Source: Asterias rubens (taxonomy: Eukaryota > Echinodermata > Asteroidea > Forcipulatida > Asteriidae). From it: 64,000 nt of DNA. The stretch is taken from the NCBI RefSeq assembly GCF_902459465.1, contig NC_047073.1, positions 9,053,036-9,117,035 on the forward strand, given 5' to 3'. The notes under the pieces were generated by a model that saw only the letters and a list, made by a program, of their open reading frames with translations, had not been told where the DNA came from and searched no databases. Shown here in pieces: positions 1 to 9,822 of this stretch (positions are counted from its first letter, which is position 1; the number at the start of each line of letters is the position of its first letter). Position numbers and translations under genes: made by a program.

Positions 1-113
1 CCGTTAGTTGTGGAGGTATTAAGGATCTTTGTGGTGACTGAATCCAATAATGACAATTCTTGTGTGGTGGCCATTTTATGCATACTTTCTTCCACGCATT
101 GTTTGTAAAACGT
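1..113 (-). CDS. LMBRD2: LMBRD2 coding exon 2 (partial)
   Basis: The acceptor TTCCCTTCACAG precedes ACG TTT TAC. The frame encodes TFYKQCVEESMHKMATTQE and about 18 further residues, open to the window edge. It joins exon 1 in phase 0. The region is weakly conserved extracellular sequence, so the call rests mainly on the junction and frame. Confidence 0.7.
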
Positions 114-3100
114 CTGTGAAGGGAAAACAAAAAATAAACTCAAGTGACAACATAATTATTGATAAATCTGGAATACAATTCCAATATTTACTTTTAACAA
201 CATTTGTAGTATGGAACTAAAACTTTCACATTTACATCTACAAAGGCCTGTTTTGCTTCATGGAAGCATTGCAGGCAATTGGGTGATCTCCATGGGGCCA
301 ACTTCATAACACATGTAAGCAGACTTTTTAACTTACGGAGTGGCCTTTAGCAATTTTTATTTCACCAACTGCACTGCAGTAAACATAAAAGCAAGCTAGG
401 CATACTTACTGTATTTGTTGTTACACCATGGAATAAGGAAGGGCACCACAGTGGCAAATTGTTTTAGTTTTAGGAACACCATGAAAAAAGTAAGGGACCA
501 TGGCAAAAAGCAAGAGGCACCATGGCAAAAGGCAAGATGCAAATTAGAACAAAAGCTTCTCATAGGGGCACGATAGAAAAAGGAAAGGGTATCACAGAAA
601 AAAGCAAGGGGCACCATGGAACAAAGCTTCTTATCAAGGGCACCTTAGGAACGAAAAACCACCATGGCAACTACATGTACATGTTCTGTTGGATTGCATA
701 CTTGATTAAACTACAAGATGTACGCTGATTTTCACTGTCCTATTTTCATTCCGTTGGTGACAATCTGTGCTGGATCAAACATCTGCCTTGTGAGGAACAG
801 TAATTAGCACCCTCAGGGCACACTGTACTACATACAATATGCAAACATAGTGACAAGACAAACCCTCGCTGTTTGAATAACGTGTCCTAGATGCAGTCGG
901 GTAGATAATGCCAGACAAGTTCTTACATGGTTCTATACACAAGACACGCACATGCTGGAGGCAGCTACATTTATTATTCATTAGCAACATGGGCATTCAA
1001 GTATTGCTCTAGAAACCCACTAGAAACAAGTTCTAAAGAACAGGATTGGTAAAAAGAAGAGGGGAAAAAATGAAGTAGTTTCATCAGCAATTCTCCAGAG
1101 AAATGTGAAAGATTCAGGCAAACCCCTATTTTAATGAGATTTTGGTTTGCACACGGTTTTGTTTGATTTTCTAGGTTTTTTTGCTTCATTTGGCATCAGA
1201 TTTGTAAATAAACTTAAAAACTGAAGAAGTTATTATTTTTATACAATGATTTTTATTCTGACAAAACAGATAAAATTATTAGCGGTAAGACAATTTATCA
1301 AACCACAATTTTTTTAAACAGGCCTACTCCTTATGGCCCAAAACAGCATAAATTTATTATTTCACATTAATTTGCCAGCTTTTTGTTCACAGGTCCATAT
1401 TACATACAAAATAGAAGCTTTTTCAACACTGGAACTAGCCAGCTGGACCACTTGGAGATAATTTGAATTGGCCTTCTGAAGTTTTAATTTTCCCCCCAAA
1501 TTGGGCTATGCATCTACAAAGTGAAAAATGAAATCACTCTTTCAAAGACCACCAATGTATTTGACATCAGCCTTTAAGATCAACACGTGGCTGTGTGATG
1601 TGCCGTTAGGCTATTCACTTTCTAGCTCTTAGGGATGTACATTGAGGGCAACCAATCTGTCATCTCAAACACATTGGACAGTTCAAGTCTTTCTGGATGG
1701 TGAACCCCCTTTTTTAAATGTCACCAGAATCATAAAAAATATTGTTGGGGTGGAAAATACTTGTTAGCATTTCACAACAGATGCTATCTTCCAAAAACCA
1801 CTGTCTCGTTGTAATCACCTTAAAAGCAGTGGACACTTTTGGTAATTACTCAAAACCTCACTTGGTAACGAGTAATGGGGAGAGGTTGATGGTATAAAAC
1901 ATTGTGAGAAACGGCTCCCTCTGAAGAGGCGTAGTTTTCAAGTAATTTTCCACGAATTTGATTTCGAGACCTCAAGTTTAGAATTTGAGGTCTCGAAATC
2001 AAGCATCTGAAAGCACACAACTTCGTGTGCCAATGATGTTTTTTTCTTTCATAGTTATCTCGCAACTCCGACGACCAATCGAGCTCAAATTTTCACAGGT
2101 TTGTTATTTTATGCATGTTGAAATACACACGTGAGAAGACCAATGAGGAAAAAGAGGGACTTAAGATTGCAAATGTTTATCGGACGGTCAGAGGCAAATG
2201 GCACTCTCGACTTCGCCTCCTGTGGCATTTGCCCCCCTCTGGTGTACAAATCACCAAGGACCCCATCACAGCGTGCAATAATTATATACTGATAACTTCC
2301 CCATTTGTTATAATTTCTGTCACATCAAGCATCATGACTCAAGTCTGCCCAGAAAGGAGCCATCTCGACTTTCTGGAGGGATTCATGCAATGTCCATCTT
2401 AAAATTGTGATTAGAGTTTGCAGTGTATGTACATGTAAGAGCAGAGTAGAGATGAACAGTCCTAGACCCTGTGGCAATGACTGGTGCACTGCAATCAAAG
2501 TGCACAGGGCAATATGAGTGCAGTTCTCTTTGAGCGAAAGTTCATTTGCCAATGTCAGTTCAAACACCTGAGGAGCAGTTTGTGTTTAACCTTTCCTTGT
2601 GGTCTGTATGAAGGAATGATTTTGTCTGGCAGCAATTTTGCATAGCGAAATAATTAGACTGGGCCAGATGTTCCTTCGCACACTGAATGCTAATCAGTTT
2701 GCTCGTGGTAACGATTCTGTGATGTTGTCATATATCCGTAGCCTTTATTTAGATTTAGATTTTTTCTATTTTTAATAATGCTCGTAATATTTAAAAAAAA
2801 ATATTTTTTCAAATTTTGATGTTGTTTGTAGCTGCTGGGCACCTCTGAAAAACAGTATTTAACTGAGAGGTCGGAAAAGCTGAAATAAAAATAAATAAAT
2901 AATTCATTCAATGGAATATGTCGCATCTGGCACATTTTGTGTAGCATTTTACTTAATAGATCTATGCAGGCAAAAATTGTTCACTGTGTCGGACAAGCTC
3001 TGTCTGAAAATTATGCTGGGAAAAGGACCCATATTTATAAGCACCCTTCAAGAAGCTGAGTGATGTCCTATGAAAGCAAGCAATCTAGTGATTGTTGAAA

Positions 3101-6100
3101 AGACAAACTAACCAGTCGGTTGAATTGTGATTGACTATTAGTTAAGGGTAAACCCCTTAAAGGCAGTGGACACTATTAGTAATTGTCAAAGACTAGCCTT
3201 CGCAGTTGGTGTATCTCAATATATGCATAAAATAACAAATCGCTCATCGAAGTCATGGAAGTTGGGAAATAATAATGAAAGAAAAAATCACCCTTGTCAC
3301 ACAAAGTTGTGTGCTTTCATATGCTTGATTTCGAGACCTCAAGTTCTAAACTTGAGGTCTCGAAATCAAATTCGTTGAAAATTACTTCTTTCTCGAAAAC
3401 TACTCCACTTCAGAGGGAGCTGTTTCTCACAATGTTTTATACTACCAACCTCTCCTCATTACTTGTTACCAAGTTAGGTTTTATGCTAATAAATATTTTG
3501 AGTAATTACCAATAGTGTCCACCGCCTTTAATGATATTCACAATTTCACAATTACAAGTAAAGGGGTCATTAAATTTTGTAAGTGGATTTGAATGCAAAT
3601 TGTACAACAAATTATTGTACCGACAAAATAATTAAAGCCTCTAAACTTAAAAAATTCTATATAAATAATGGTCACACACGATTTAAAATCTCAAGGGTCT
3701 TTCTCAAAATCCCTGCTGTTCCCAAAAGTGCTGCCTTATTATTATTATTATTATTAATATTATTGAAGGCGAGAATTCAATTCTCCACATTCATCTGGGG
3801 AAACCAGACAAGAAAACTCCTTCTAAAATACAGTATTAATGTATGAAAACGTTTTCATACCCTGGTGCACTTGAATGAATTAAAGGGAAGGTACACTATT
3901 GGTAATTGTCAAAGACCAGTCTTCTCACTTGGTGTATCTCAAAATATGCATAAAGTAACAAACCTGTGAAAATTTCAGCTCAGTTGGAATTGGTCGTCGA
4001 AGTTGCGTGATAATAATGAAAGAAAAAACACCCTTGTCAAACGAAGTTGTGTGCGTTTAGATGGTTGATTTCGAGACCTCAAATTCTAAATCTGAGGTCT
4101 CAAAATCAAATTCTGAGGAAAATTGCTTCTTTCTCGAAAACTACATTACTTCAGAGGGAGCCGTTTCTCACAATGTTTTATATTATCAACCTCTCCCCAT
4201 TACTCATTACAAGTAAGGTTTAATGCTAATAATTATTTTGAGTAATTACCAATAGTGTCCACTGCCTCTAAAGGTGAGAATGCAATTCTCCACATTCATC
4301 AGGGGACAACAGACAAGAAAACTCCTTTAAAAATACAGTTTATAAAAAATGGCAGTGTATAAAATGTTTTCATACCCAGGTGCACTTGAATGAATTAAGC
4401 GAGAACAGTGCGAATGAACCTACCCATAGGCACTGAATTAAAATCCACAAATCCTCTAATTCAAGCTAGCAAACGACTAATGATAGCGTGTTTGGGGGAT
4501 TTTACAATGTGGCTCTACTCTCGTTATTCATTTTGTGATGTGGTATTCCTGAATATATCAGACCTCAGTGCTCTGCCTAACTTAATTGATTTCCATGTCC
4601 GAGTTGCCGCATAAAAAATGCTCGAGGGATAATATTGTCTGGGTCTGAAATTGTTTGGAAATTGTGTTCAGGAGCAAATTAGGGAATTTTGAAAAGTGGG
4701 TCATGAGTGTGTACTTTTCAAGCCAAGTAGGTCCCTCAACGCTATACTACATATTATATTACCCATGATGTTCATCGGGCTCTTAACTTTCCTAAACCCA
4801 TTTGAATTCCTACGGTGTATTACAGTAGACCTGGAATTACACAGTTCTAAGCCAGAGAGGCCATGGTCCTGTTGCCTCTGATCCTGGCCTTGGTGTCCTT
4901 TAAAAAAATTCTCATCGACTTTAAGGTTTTCAAATGGATGCGCCCTGTGGAAAATGAAAATGGCCTTGCCCTCTCAGAAATGAAAAGTTGCGTGTGCCTT
5001 TAGAGTAAGGGTTACACTTCTTACAGTATGTTTTGGACAGTCAGACTTTTTAGGTCCTGAGTTTACTGGCCTACATGTAGCGTTTTTTTAAAATAAAATC
5101 ACTGGCCACTGGCCTGTGGTCCAGTGTAAAATCAAACCCTGCTTTGCGATGCACCTTTTCAAGCCAAGTATGTCCCTGACCATCCCTCAAGAAAGGGACA
5201 CGTTGCCTTGGATCGAGGGAGTTGGTCATTGAAAAGCAATTGAAACTTCTATGATGGTTGAAAAGTTGTTTTAAGAGTAGAATATAATGATCCACACAAA
5301 TATGCCTCGAAGTTGCATGGTTTTCCTTTTATTTTGCAAGCTACATGTACCACGGTCCACCATTTTGTAGAGTAAAAAATTTGACTCCACAAAATGGTGT
5401 GCCATGTTAGTTCACGACTTATAAGGAAAACCGTGCAATTTCCAGGCACATTTGTGTGCATCATTTTCTACTTTTAAAACACCTTTTCCAACCATGCATT
5501 TCATAACATTTCAAAGCATGTTGCCTTGTCTTAAAAGATTGGGGGGACATCGAAAGTCGTAACATTTCTTCAGCGCCCCGGGAAATTTTTTAGGCCTTAG
5601 TTGCTCTCTGGTGCAATCTAGGGACTCTGAAGGGTTAGGTGCCCCCCTCTCAGATGTTGGAATTTAAGGCCTATTTCAAGTTATGATGCACCATTTTAGA
5701 TGCTGCATACATGTACATGTATGTGGGGCAATTGTAGGCCAATAACAGGCATAATTAATGAAACAGAACATAAAGCCTTTAAATGTGAGCATAACCTTTT
5801 TGTTGAACAGCATCTTCAGGTGTGGATCTATGACACCAACTTTAGGGGGCAAATCTGTCAAGAGTGAGCATGCAAATGTGACGCCTCTACGGCAGTGGAT
5901 TTCTTGGGAGAAAAAGGGGTAGTGAGATTAAGATTTAAGTGATCATACGAACCGTTGAGACATCCAATGGTATCATGAAGATGATGATGAAGGAAAAATA
6001 CCAGGATACAAATGTGGTCACGGTAACCAATATATGCTGCTTCCTCCAGTCGCCATATTGGTGGAGCAGAAAAGCGGATAGAAGAAACACACATGTGATC

Positions 6101-6126
6101 TCGCCAATTAGTGGTCCGACACTCAT
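1..6126 (-). CDS. LMBRD2: LMBR1 domain-containing protein 2, 5' part (runs off left edge)
   Basis: Two coding exons of a multipass membrane protein are visible: 5953-6126 and 1-113. Exon 1 encodes 58 residues starting MSVGPLIGEI, with two hydrophobic segments (about residues 3-22 and 33-53) joined by a basic loop (QYGDWRKQH), and ends PLDVST. Exon 2 continues in phase 0 with TFYKQC and stays open to the window edge. Human LMBRD2, as I remember it, has the same start layout, the same loop and a PLDVST-T-x-Y junction. The start ATG has a strong Kozak context (CTCCACCATGAG). The family belongs to the LMBR1/LIMR membrane proteins, and LMBRD2 has been tied to GPCR (beta-adrenergic) signalling; its molecular activity is unclear. 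The donor of exon 1 is the weak GTTCGT. About 5.8 kb of repeat-filled intron separates the exons. The gene is divergent from REXO2. Confidence 0.85.
1824..2142. mobile_element. AGGCAGTGGACAC foldback MITE, right end missing
   Basis: The left end AGCAGTGGACACTTTTGG follows TTAA. The centre holds the palindrome ATTTCGAGACCTCAA/TTGAGGTCTCGAAAT typical of the family. The right inverted terminus is lost near 2142. Confidence 0.75.
3162..3527. mobile_element. AGGCAGTGGACAC foldback MITE, complete
   Basis: The element is flanked by TTAA on both sides (3158-3161, 3528-3531). Its ends AGGCAGTGGACACTATTAG and ATAGTGTCCACCGCCT are inverted repeats, and the centre is an inverted GAGACCTCAAG/CTTGAGGTCTC pair. 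It has no coding capacity. The TTAA target duplication suggests mobilisation by a piggyBac-type transposase (inference). Confidence 0.85.
3766..4398. repeat. Diverged direct repeats (3766-3882 and 4271-4398) flanking a MITE
   Basis: Both copies contain the sequences CAATTCTCCACATTCATC, ACAAGAAAACTCCTT and GGTGCACTTGAATGAATTAA in the same order. The right copy has a small internal insertion. Confidence 0.75.
3884..4267. mobile_element. AGGCAGTGGACAC foldback MITE between direct repeats
   Basis: Same family as 3162-3527, with TTAA at 3880-3883 and a decayed right target (TCTAAA). The element is flanked by direct repeats of roughly 115-130 bp, which is far longer than its target duplication. 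Confidence 0.8.
5194..5530. mobile_element. AGGGACACGTTGCC foldback MITE
   Basis: The ends AGGGACACGTTGCCTTG and CATGTTGCCTTGTC are partly inverted. An internal inverted pair TGGTTTTCCTT/AAGGAAAACC surrounds a stem over ACAAAATGG. TTAA follows at 5531-5534. A better copy lies at 62715-63097. Confidence 0.7.
5953..6126 (-). CDS. LMBRD2: LMBRD2 coding exon 1
   Basis: It holds the start codon at 6126-6124 and 58 codons, with two predicted membrane segments. It ends in phase 0 at a GTTCGT donor. Confidence 0.85.
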
Positions 6127-6996
6127 GGTGGAGATTGGGAGGCTTCCAGTTCAAACGACCAACAAAAAGTGATTTGTAAAAGTTTATAAATTATACATTT
6201 TGGATGGACCTATCAGTGGTTTGTCATTTTACAGCAGATAAGTCGTAAAATATCTGTTAGAGCTTTTGAGCTGTTTATCATCAGTTTGTCGTCATCTCTA
6301 GCGAATCTTCAAATACTCAACAACAGTTTTTCAAAATTGTCTGGTATTTTTTTTAGATTTAAGAAACGTTCCTCACTGGATGCTTACTGTATTCGAGTTT
6401 GTTGGGAGATAAACTATTCACAGAATAAGTTCACTGAAATCAATTCCTTTGGTACAACTTTTAAAGCCATCATGAGAAGATCTAAATTTGAAAAGAGTTA
6501 AGTATCATCTTTCACTTTCAATCAATCCAACTGTTTTGAACTGGCGTTAGATTGGTCGACAAGAAGAGACAAAAGAACCTTGCAGAATTCTGTAATAAGA
6601 AAAAAATGAGAGAAAATTTGTTAACAGTTATTGTCCAGGGTAGTTTTTTTTTAAGGGTAAAGGTATCCTTGAAGTACATTGCGGTAGCAACATGCAGCCA
6701 ATCAAAATTTCTTCAACAAAAGTAATTTTTATCAAAGTATGACTCATTTAGGCCATGGAGGAAGGAAAATACATTCCCGAATCGTGTTCAAACATGTAAT
6801 GATTTTATTTAAGCTCCAACGTTTTTTTAATTTTTAGTTGAGATGCAATAATCCTAAAGCTCCACCTTCCGGACATTTGCAGACCGGAGGGATACAAGAC
6901 AACCCATCCAAGCAGTAACAAATCAAATGTGGACTCCATAAATTGAAATTTTAAATATTTTATTACAAATAATTTATTTTGTTCCTTTTTGTAAGT

Positions 6997-8103
6997 GGGT
7001 CATTCCGTGTCAAATCACCCAATGGGTTAAACCCTACCCTCTTCAAATTTGATCAAATTTGGTTTATGGGGTAATCCTGGCTCAACAAGCTGAAATTTTA
7101 AATTTCAGCTCCATCCGATAAACGGTTTTCGCGCTACGGCAAGCTCTTTCTCAGTGATTTCGGGCAAAATGCGGCTGACCTCTGATATTCAAACGACCAT
7201 TAATCGGTAACCTTTAGGTCAAATTGGTTGAAATTGATGTCTTTGGAAAGGAAATTGCGTAAGCTTTCCAAATCTGCCTTTACTTTTTTTGTAGGAACAT
7301 GTCTCGGTATTATAACCTTTTGACCTCTACTTTGACCTTGTGGATCGCGTGATCCGGCAATAAACTTCGGCGAAAATTTACCCCCATATGTTTTCTCCAC
7401 AATATAAAAAATTTGTAATATAATATTTTTGGCTTGCCTTTCAAGCTCCACTCAAAGTTGCCCTTCTTGCCTATTCCGATGCAAAGTACATGTACATTAC
7501 ATACATGTCCATACGTAACGGTATGTACATATCAAGCAAGGCTATGGTCCCCAAGCAAAATCATGATATTATACGTAAGTGAACAAGTATGTAATGTAGT
7601 TTGCATAGGAATAGGCAAGTAGGGCAACTATGAGTGGTGGAGCTTGAAGGCAAGCCAACATTATTACATCTCTAATTTTTTTATATTGTGGAGAAAACAT
7701 ATCGGGGTAAATTTTCACCGAAGTTCATCGCTGGATCATGCGATCCACAAGGTCAAATTCAAGGTCAAAAGGTTATCATACCTAAACGTGTTCCTACAAA
7801 AAAAGTAGGCAGATTTAGAAAGCAAATGCAATTAGCTTTCCAAAGACACAAATTTCAACCAATTTGACCCAATGGTTACTGATTCATGGTTGTTTGAATA
7901 TCGGCAGTCAGGCGCATTTCGACCGAAATCACTGAAAAAGAGCATGCCGTAACGCGAAAACCGTTTATCGGATGGAGCTGAAATTTGAACCTTGAGCTTG
8001 TTGAGCCACGATTATCCCATAAACCAAATTTGAGCAAATTTGAAGAGGGTAGGGTTTAAAATTGCTTTCTTGGGGGGTGATTTGACACGGAATGACCCAA
8101 GTG
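6997..8103. mobile_element. 1.1 kb foldback hairpin element, termini TGGGTCATTCCGTGTCAAAT
   Basis: The left arm (about 6997-7455) and right arm (about 7645-8103) are inverted copies. Both carry CCGTGTCAAATCACCC, CAAATTTGGTTTATGGG, CCGATAAACGG, ACCTTTTGACCT and GTTTTCTCCACAATAT in mirrored order. The central 190 bp is also inverted (AGTTGCCC..TTGCCTATTCC against GGAATAGGCAAG..GGGCAACT). It has no protein, so it is a non-autonomous foldback or Tir-type transposon. The arms differ by scattered substitutions, so it is not recent. Confidence 0.8.
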
Positions 8104-8152
8104 CACCAACCAAGCTTAATGTTTATTAATTAAAAATTTATTAAACTTTTAA

Positions 8153-8862
8153 AGGCACTGGACCAGTTGGTTATTGTCAAAGACCAGCCTTCTCACTTTT
8201 TTAGTAAGTGTATCTCAATACAATGCATAAAATATTATTCATAAATACCTCAGACAATTTCGCTATTCCTTTTGGTGGAGAGCGCGTCACGTGGGGGTGT
8301 TTAAACCTTTGATAATGACCAGTGTTTATAACCGGTTGTGAGCAGATACTCTGCGCTAGTCTTGGTGCAAGACGTTTCTTGTTACGGGCGATGCGGGCGC
8401 TGTCGGTGAGTTGGCCGCGCTGTGTGTGAAAGGAAAACGAGAAAGTGTTGCACCAAGACTATATGCGCATGAACCATAAACTGTCGGAAATAGGCATCTC
8501 AGATGAAACAATGCAACACACGGACATCGTACATATAGAGTTCAAGCACGTCAGAAACAGAGTTTCTTACTATATTTATACGCCTTTTTAACCACAAAGG
8601 CATTTATGAATGGGAATAAAAGAGTAGTGACCCGTTCATTAACGGCTGTTTAAAACCTTGCAGGGTCGTTGCAGTGTGATAAAGGCCCTCGCCTTCTTAT
8701 CACACGGCAACAACCCTACCTGTTTTAAACGGCCGTGAAAGACCTCGTCGCTACCCCTTTATTCCCTTATTATAAACAAACCTGTGAAAATTTTGTATAA
8801 ATTTGTCGTCGAGCTTGCGAGAGAATCATATAAATAAGAAAAAACACCCTTGAAATGAATGA
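8153..8862. mobile_element. AGGCAGTGGACAC-family MITE interrupted by other elements
   Basis: The left part (8153-8234) reads AGGCACTGGACCAG..GCATAAAATA. The family sequence resumes at about 8774 with ACAAACCTGTGAAAATT and ends near 8862. The 540 bp between them are foreign. Confidence 0.7.
8235..8773. mobile_element. Nested insertion: TTCATAAATACCTCAGACA element plus inner foldback
   Basis: It begins TTCATAAATACCTCAGACA, as do relatives at 51776 and, inverted, at 29312. Inside, 8611-8768 folds back (GGGAATAAAAGAGTAG against CTACCCCTTTATTCCC; TTGCAGTGTGATAA against TTATCACACGGCAA), so at least two insertions occurred. Confidence 0.6.
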
Positions 8863-8894
8863 ATCAACTTGATAAGTATGGGCTTTCGGCTGGG

Positions 8895-9031
8895 ATAACT
8901 TTCCGTATTGCGCCACCACTTTTTCACTCATTTTTACAAAAAGGGATATCTCATTGAGGTAAATTAGATACTCTATTGTATTTTATTTCATATCGAATGA
9001 AAAAGTGGTGGCGCCGTACGGAAACTTTTCC
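8895..9031. mobile_element. Palindromic MITE, TTTCCGTATGGCGCCACCAC termini
   Basis: The ends CTTTCCGTATTGCGCCACCA and TGGTGGCGCCGTACGGAAA are inverted, with GATATCTCATTGAGG in the middle. It is nearly identical to the copy at 10097-10227 in REXO2 intron 1. Confidence 0.8.
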
Positions 9032-9561
9032 TTCAGCTGCCTTATTTCTTCCTCCATGCTTGAACTCGAGACCTCTGAGCTGAGGTGAGCATGCTGAGGA
9101 GAGTGAGAACCTGACAACGTGGAGCCTATCTACATGATCTATGGATGGGCTGTTCAGCAGTGATATTGACATAGACACATGACTAGATCATATCAGTCAT
9201 CTCGCACACTGTAAATTATTTTTTATTTACAAATAAAAACATTCAATAATTACTGTTTCCCATCTCAAAAATAATTTCCAATCAAAACATGGCGTTGGAG
9301 AAACATTGCTGAACAAACAATAATTCATATTTGGTAAAAAATAATGTTTTAAATGGAGTAAAAACATGGTAAATGTGGCTACTTACCGTATGTTTCTTGC
9401 CACACAATCACTCAAAATCAGCCACATATATTATCATGAATATTCATTATGTAGGGTCAAAGTTGAAAGATCAAAAGATTATAGTCTGGTATCTGTTTAT
9501 ATTAAATGATCGTTGTTAAACTGATATTGAGTGAAAGGTGACTAGACTGCATATTGTCCAC

Positions 9562-9822
9562 ATGTTAAAACTAGGTGTATTCCCGCGGTGCTTCTGGGCG
9601 CTCAAAAATGTTGTTTGGTCATCACTTATTAACACCAGACAGTTAAGAATCGACAACACTGGTGGAGAAAATCCCTCTGCCGATAATATGGCTAATAAAG
9701 ATGAGCTGAGGAAACGTCTGGTTTGGGTGGATCTCGAAATGACTGGCCTAGATGTGGACAAGTGCCATATTTTGGAGATGGCCTGTCTAGTCACGGACAG
9801 CGACCTCAACGTTGTGGCTGAG
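9562..9822 (+). CDS. REXO2: REXO2 exon 1
   Basis: It holds the start, the putative presequence and the first catalytic motif WVDLEMTG. It ends in phase 0 at GTAGGT. Confidence 0.93.

Larger units (their letters stand above)
114..5952 (-). other. LMBRD2 intron 1, repeat-filled
   Basis: I see no exon here. It holds three AGGCAGTGGACAC foldback elements (1824-2142 truncated, 3162-3527, 3884-4267), an AGGGACACGTTGCC foldback element (5194-5530), a short TTA microsatellite at 3737-3760, and unassigned AT-rich sequence. Confidence 0.6.
6127..9561. other. Divergent intergenic region LMBRD2-REXO2
   Basis: It contains no convincing coding sequence. It should hold both promoters, but I see no defined element beyond strong start contexts. 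From left to right: unassigned AT-rich DNA (6127-6990), a 1.1 kb foldback hairpin (6997-8103), a nested MITE composite (8153-8862), a palindromic element (8895-9031), then about 500 bp of AT-rich DNA before the REXO2 ATG. Confidence 0.6.

Noticed and set aside
5939..6172. Plus-strand open frame of 77 codons
   Set aside because: Antisense shadow of LMBRD2 exon 1.
9538..9561. Upstream start of REXO2 at 9538
   Set aside because: The codon is GTG, not ATG; the first ATG in frame is 9562.
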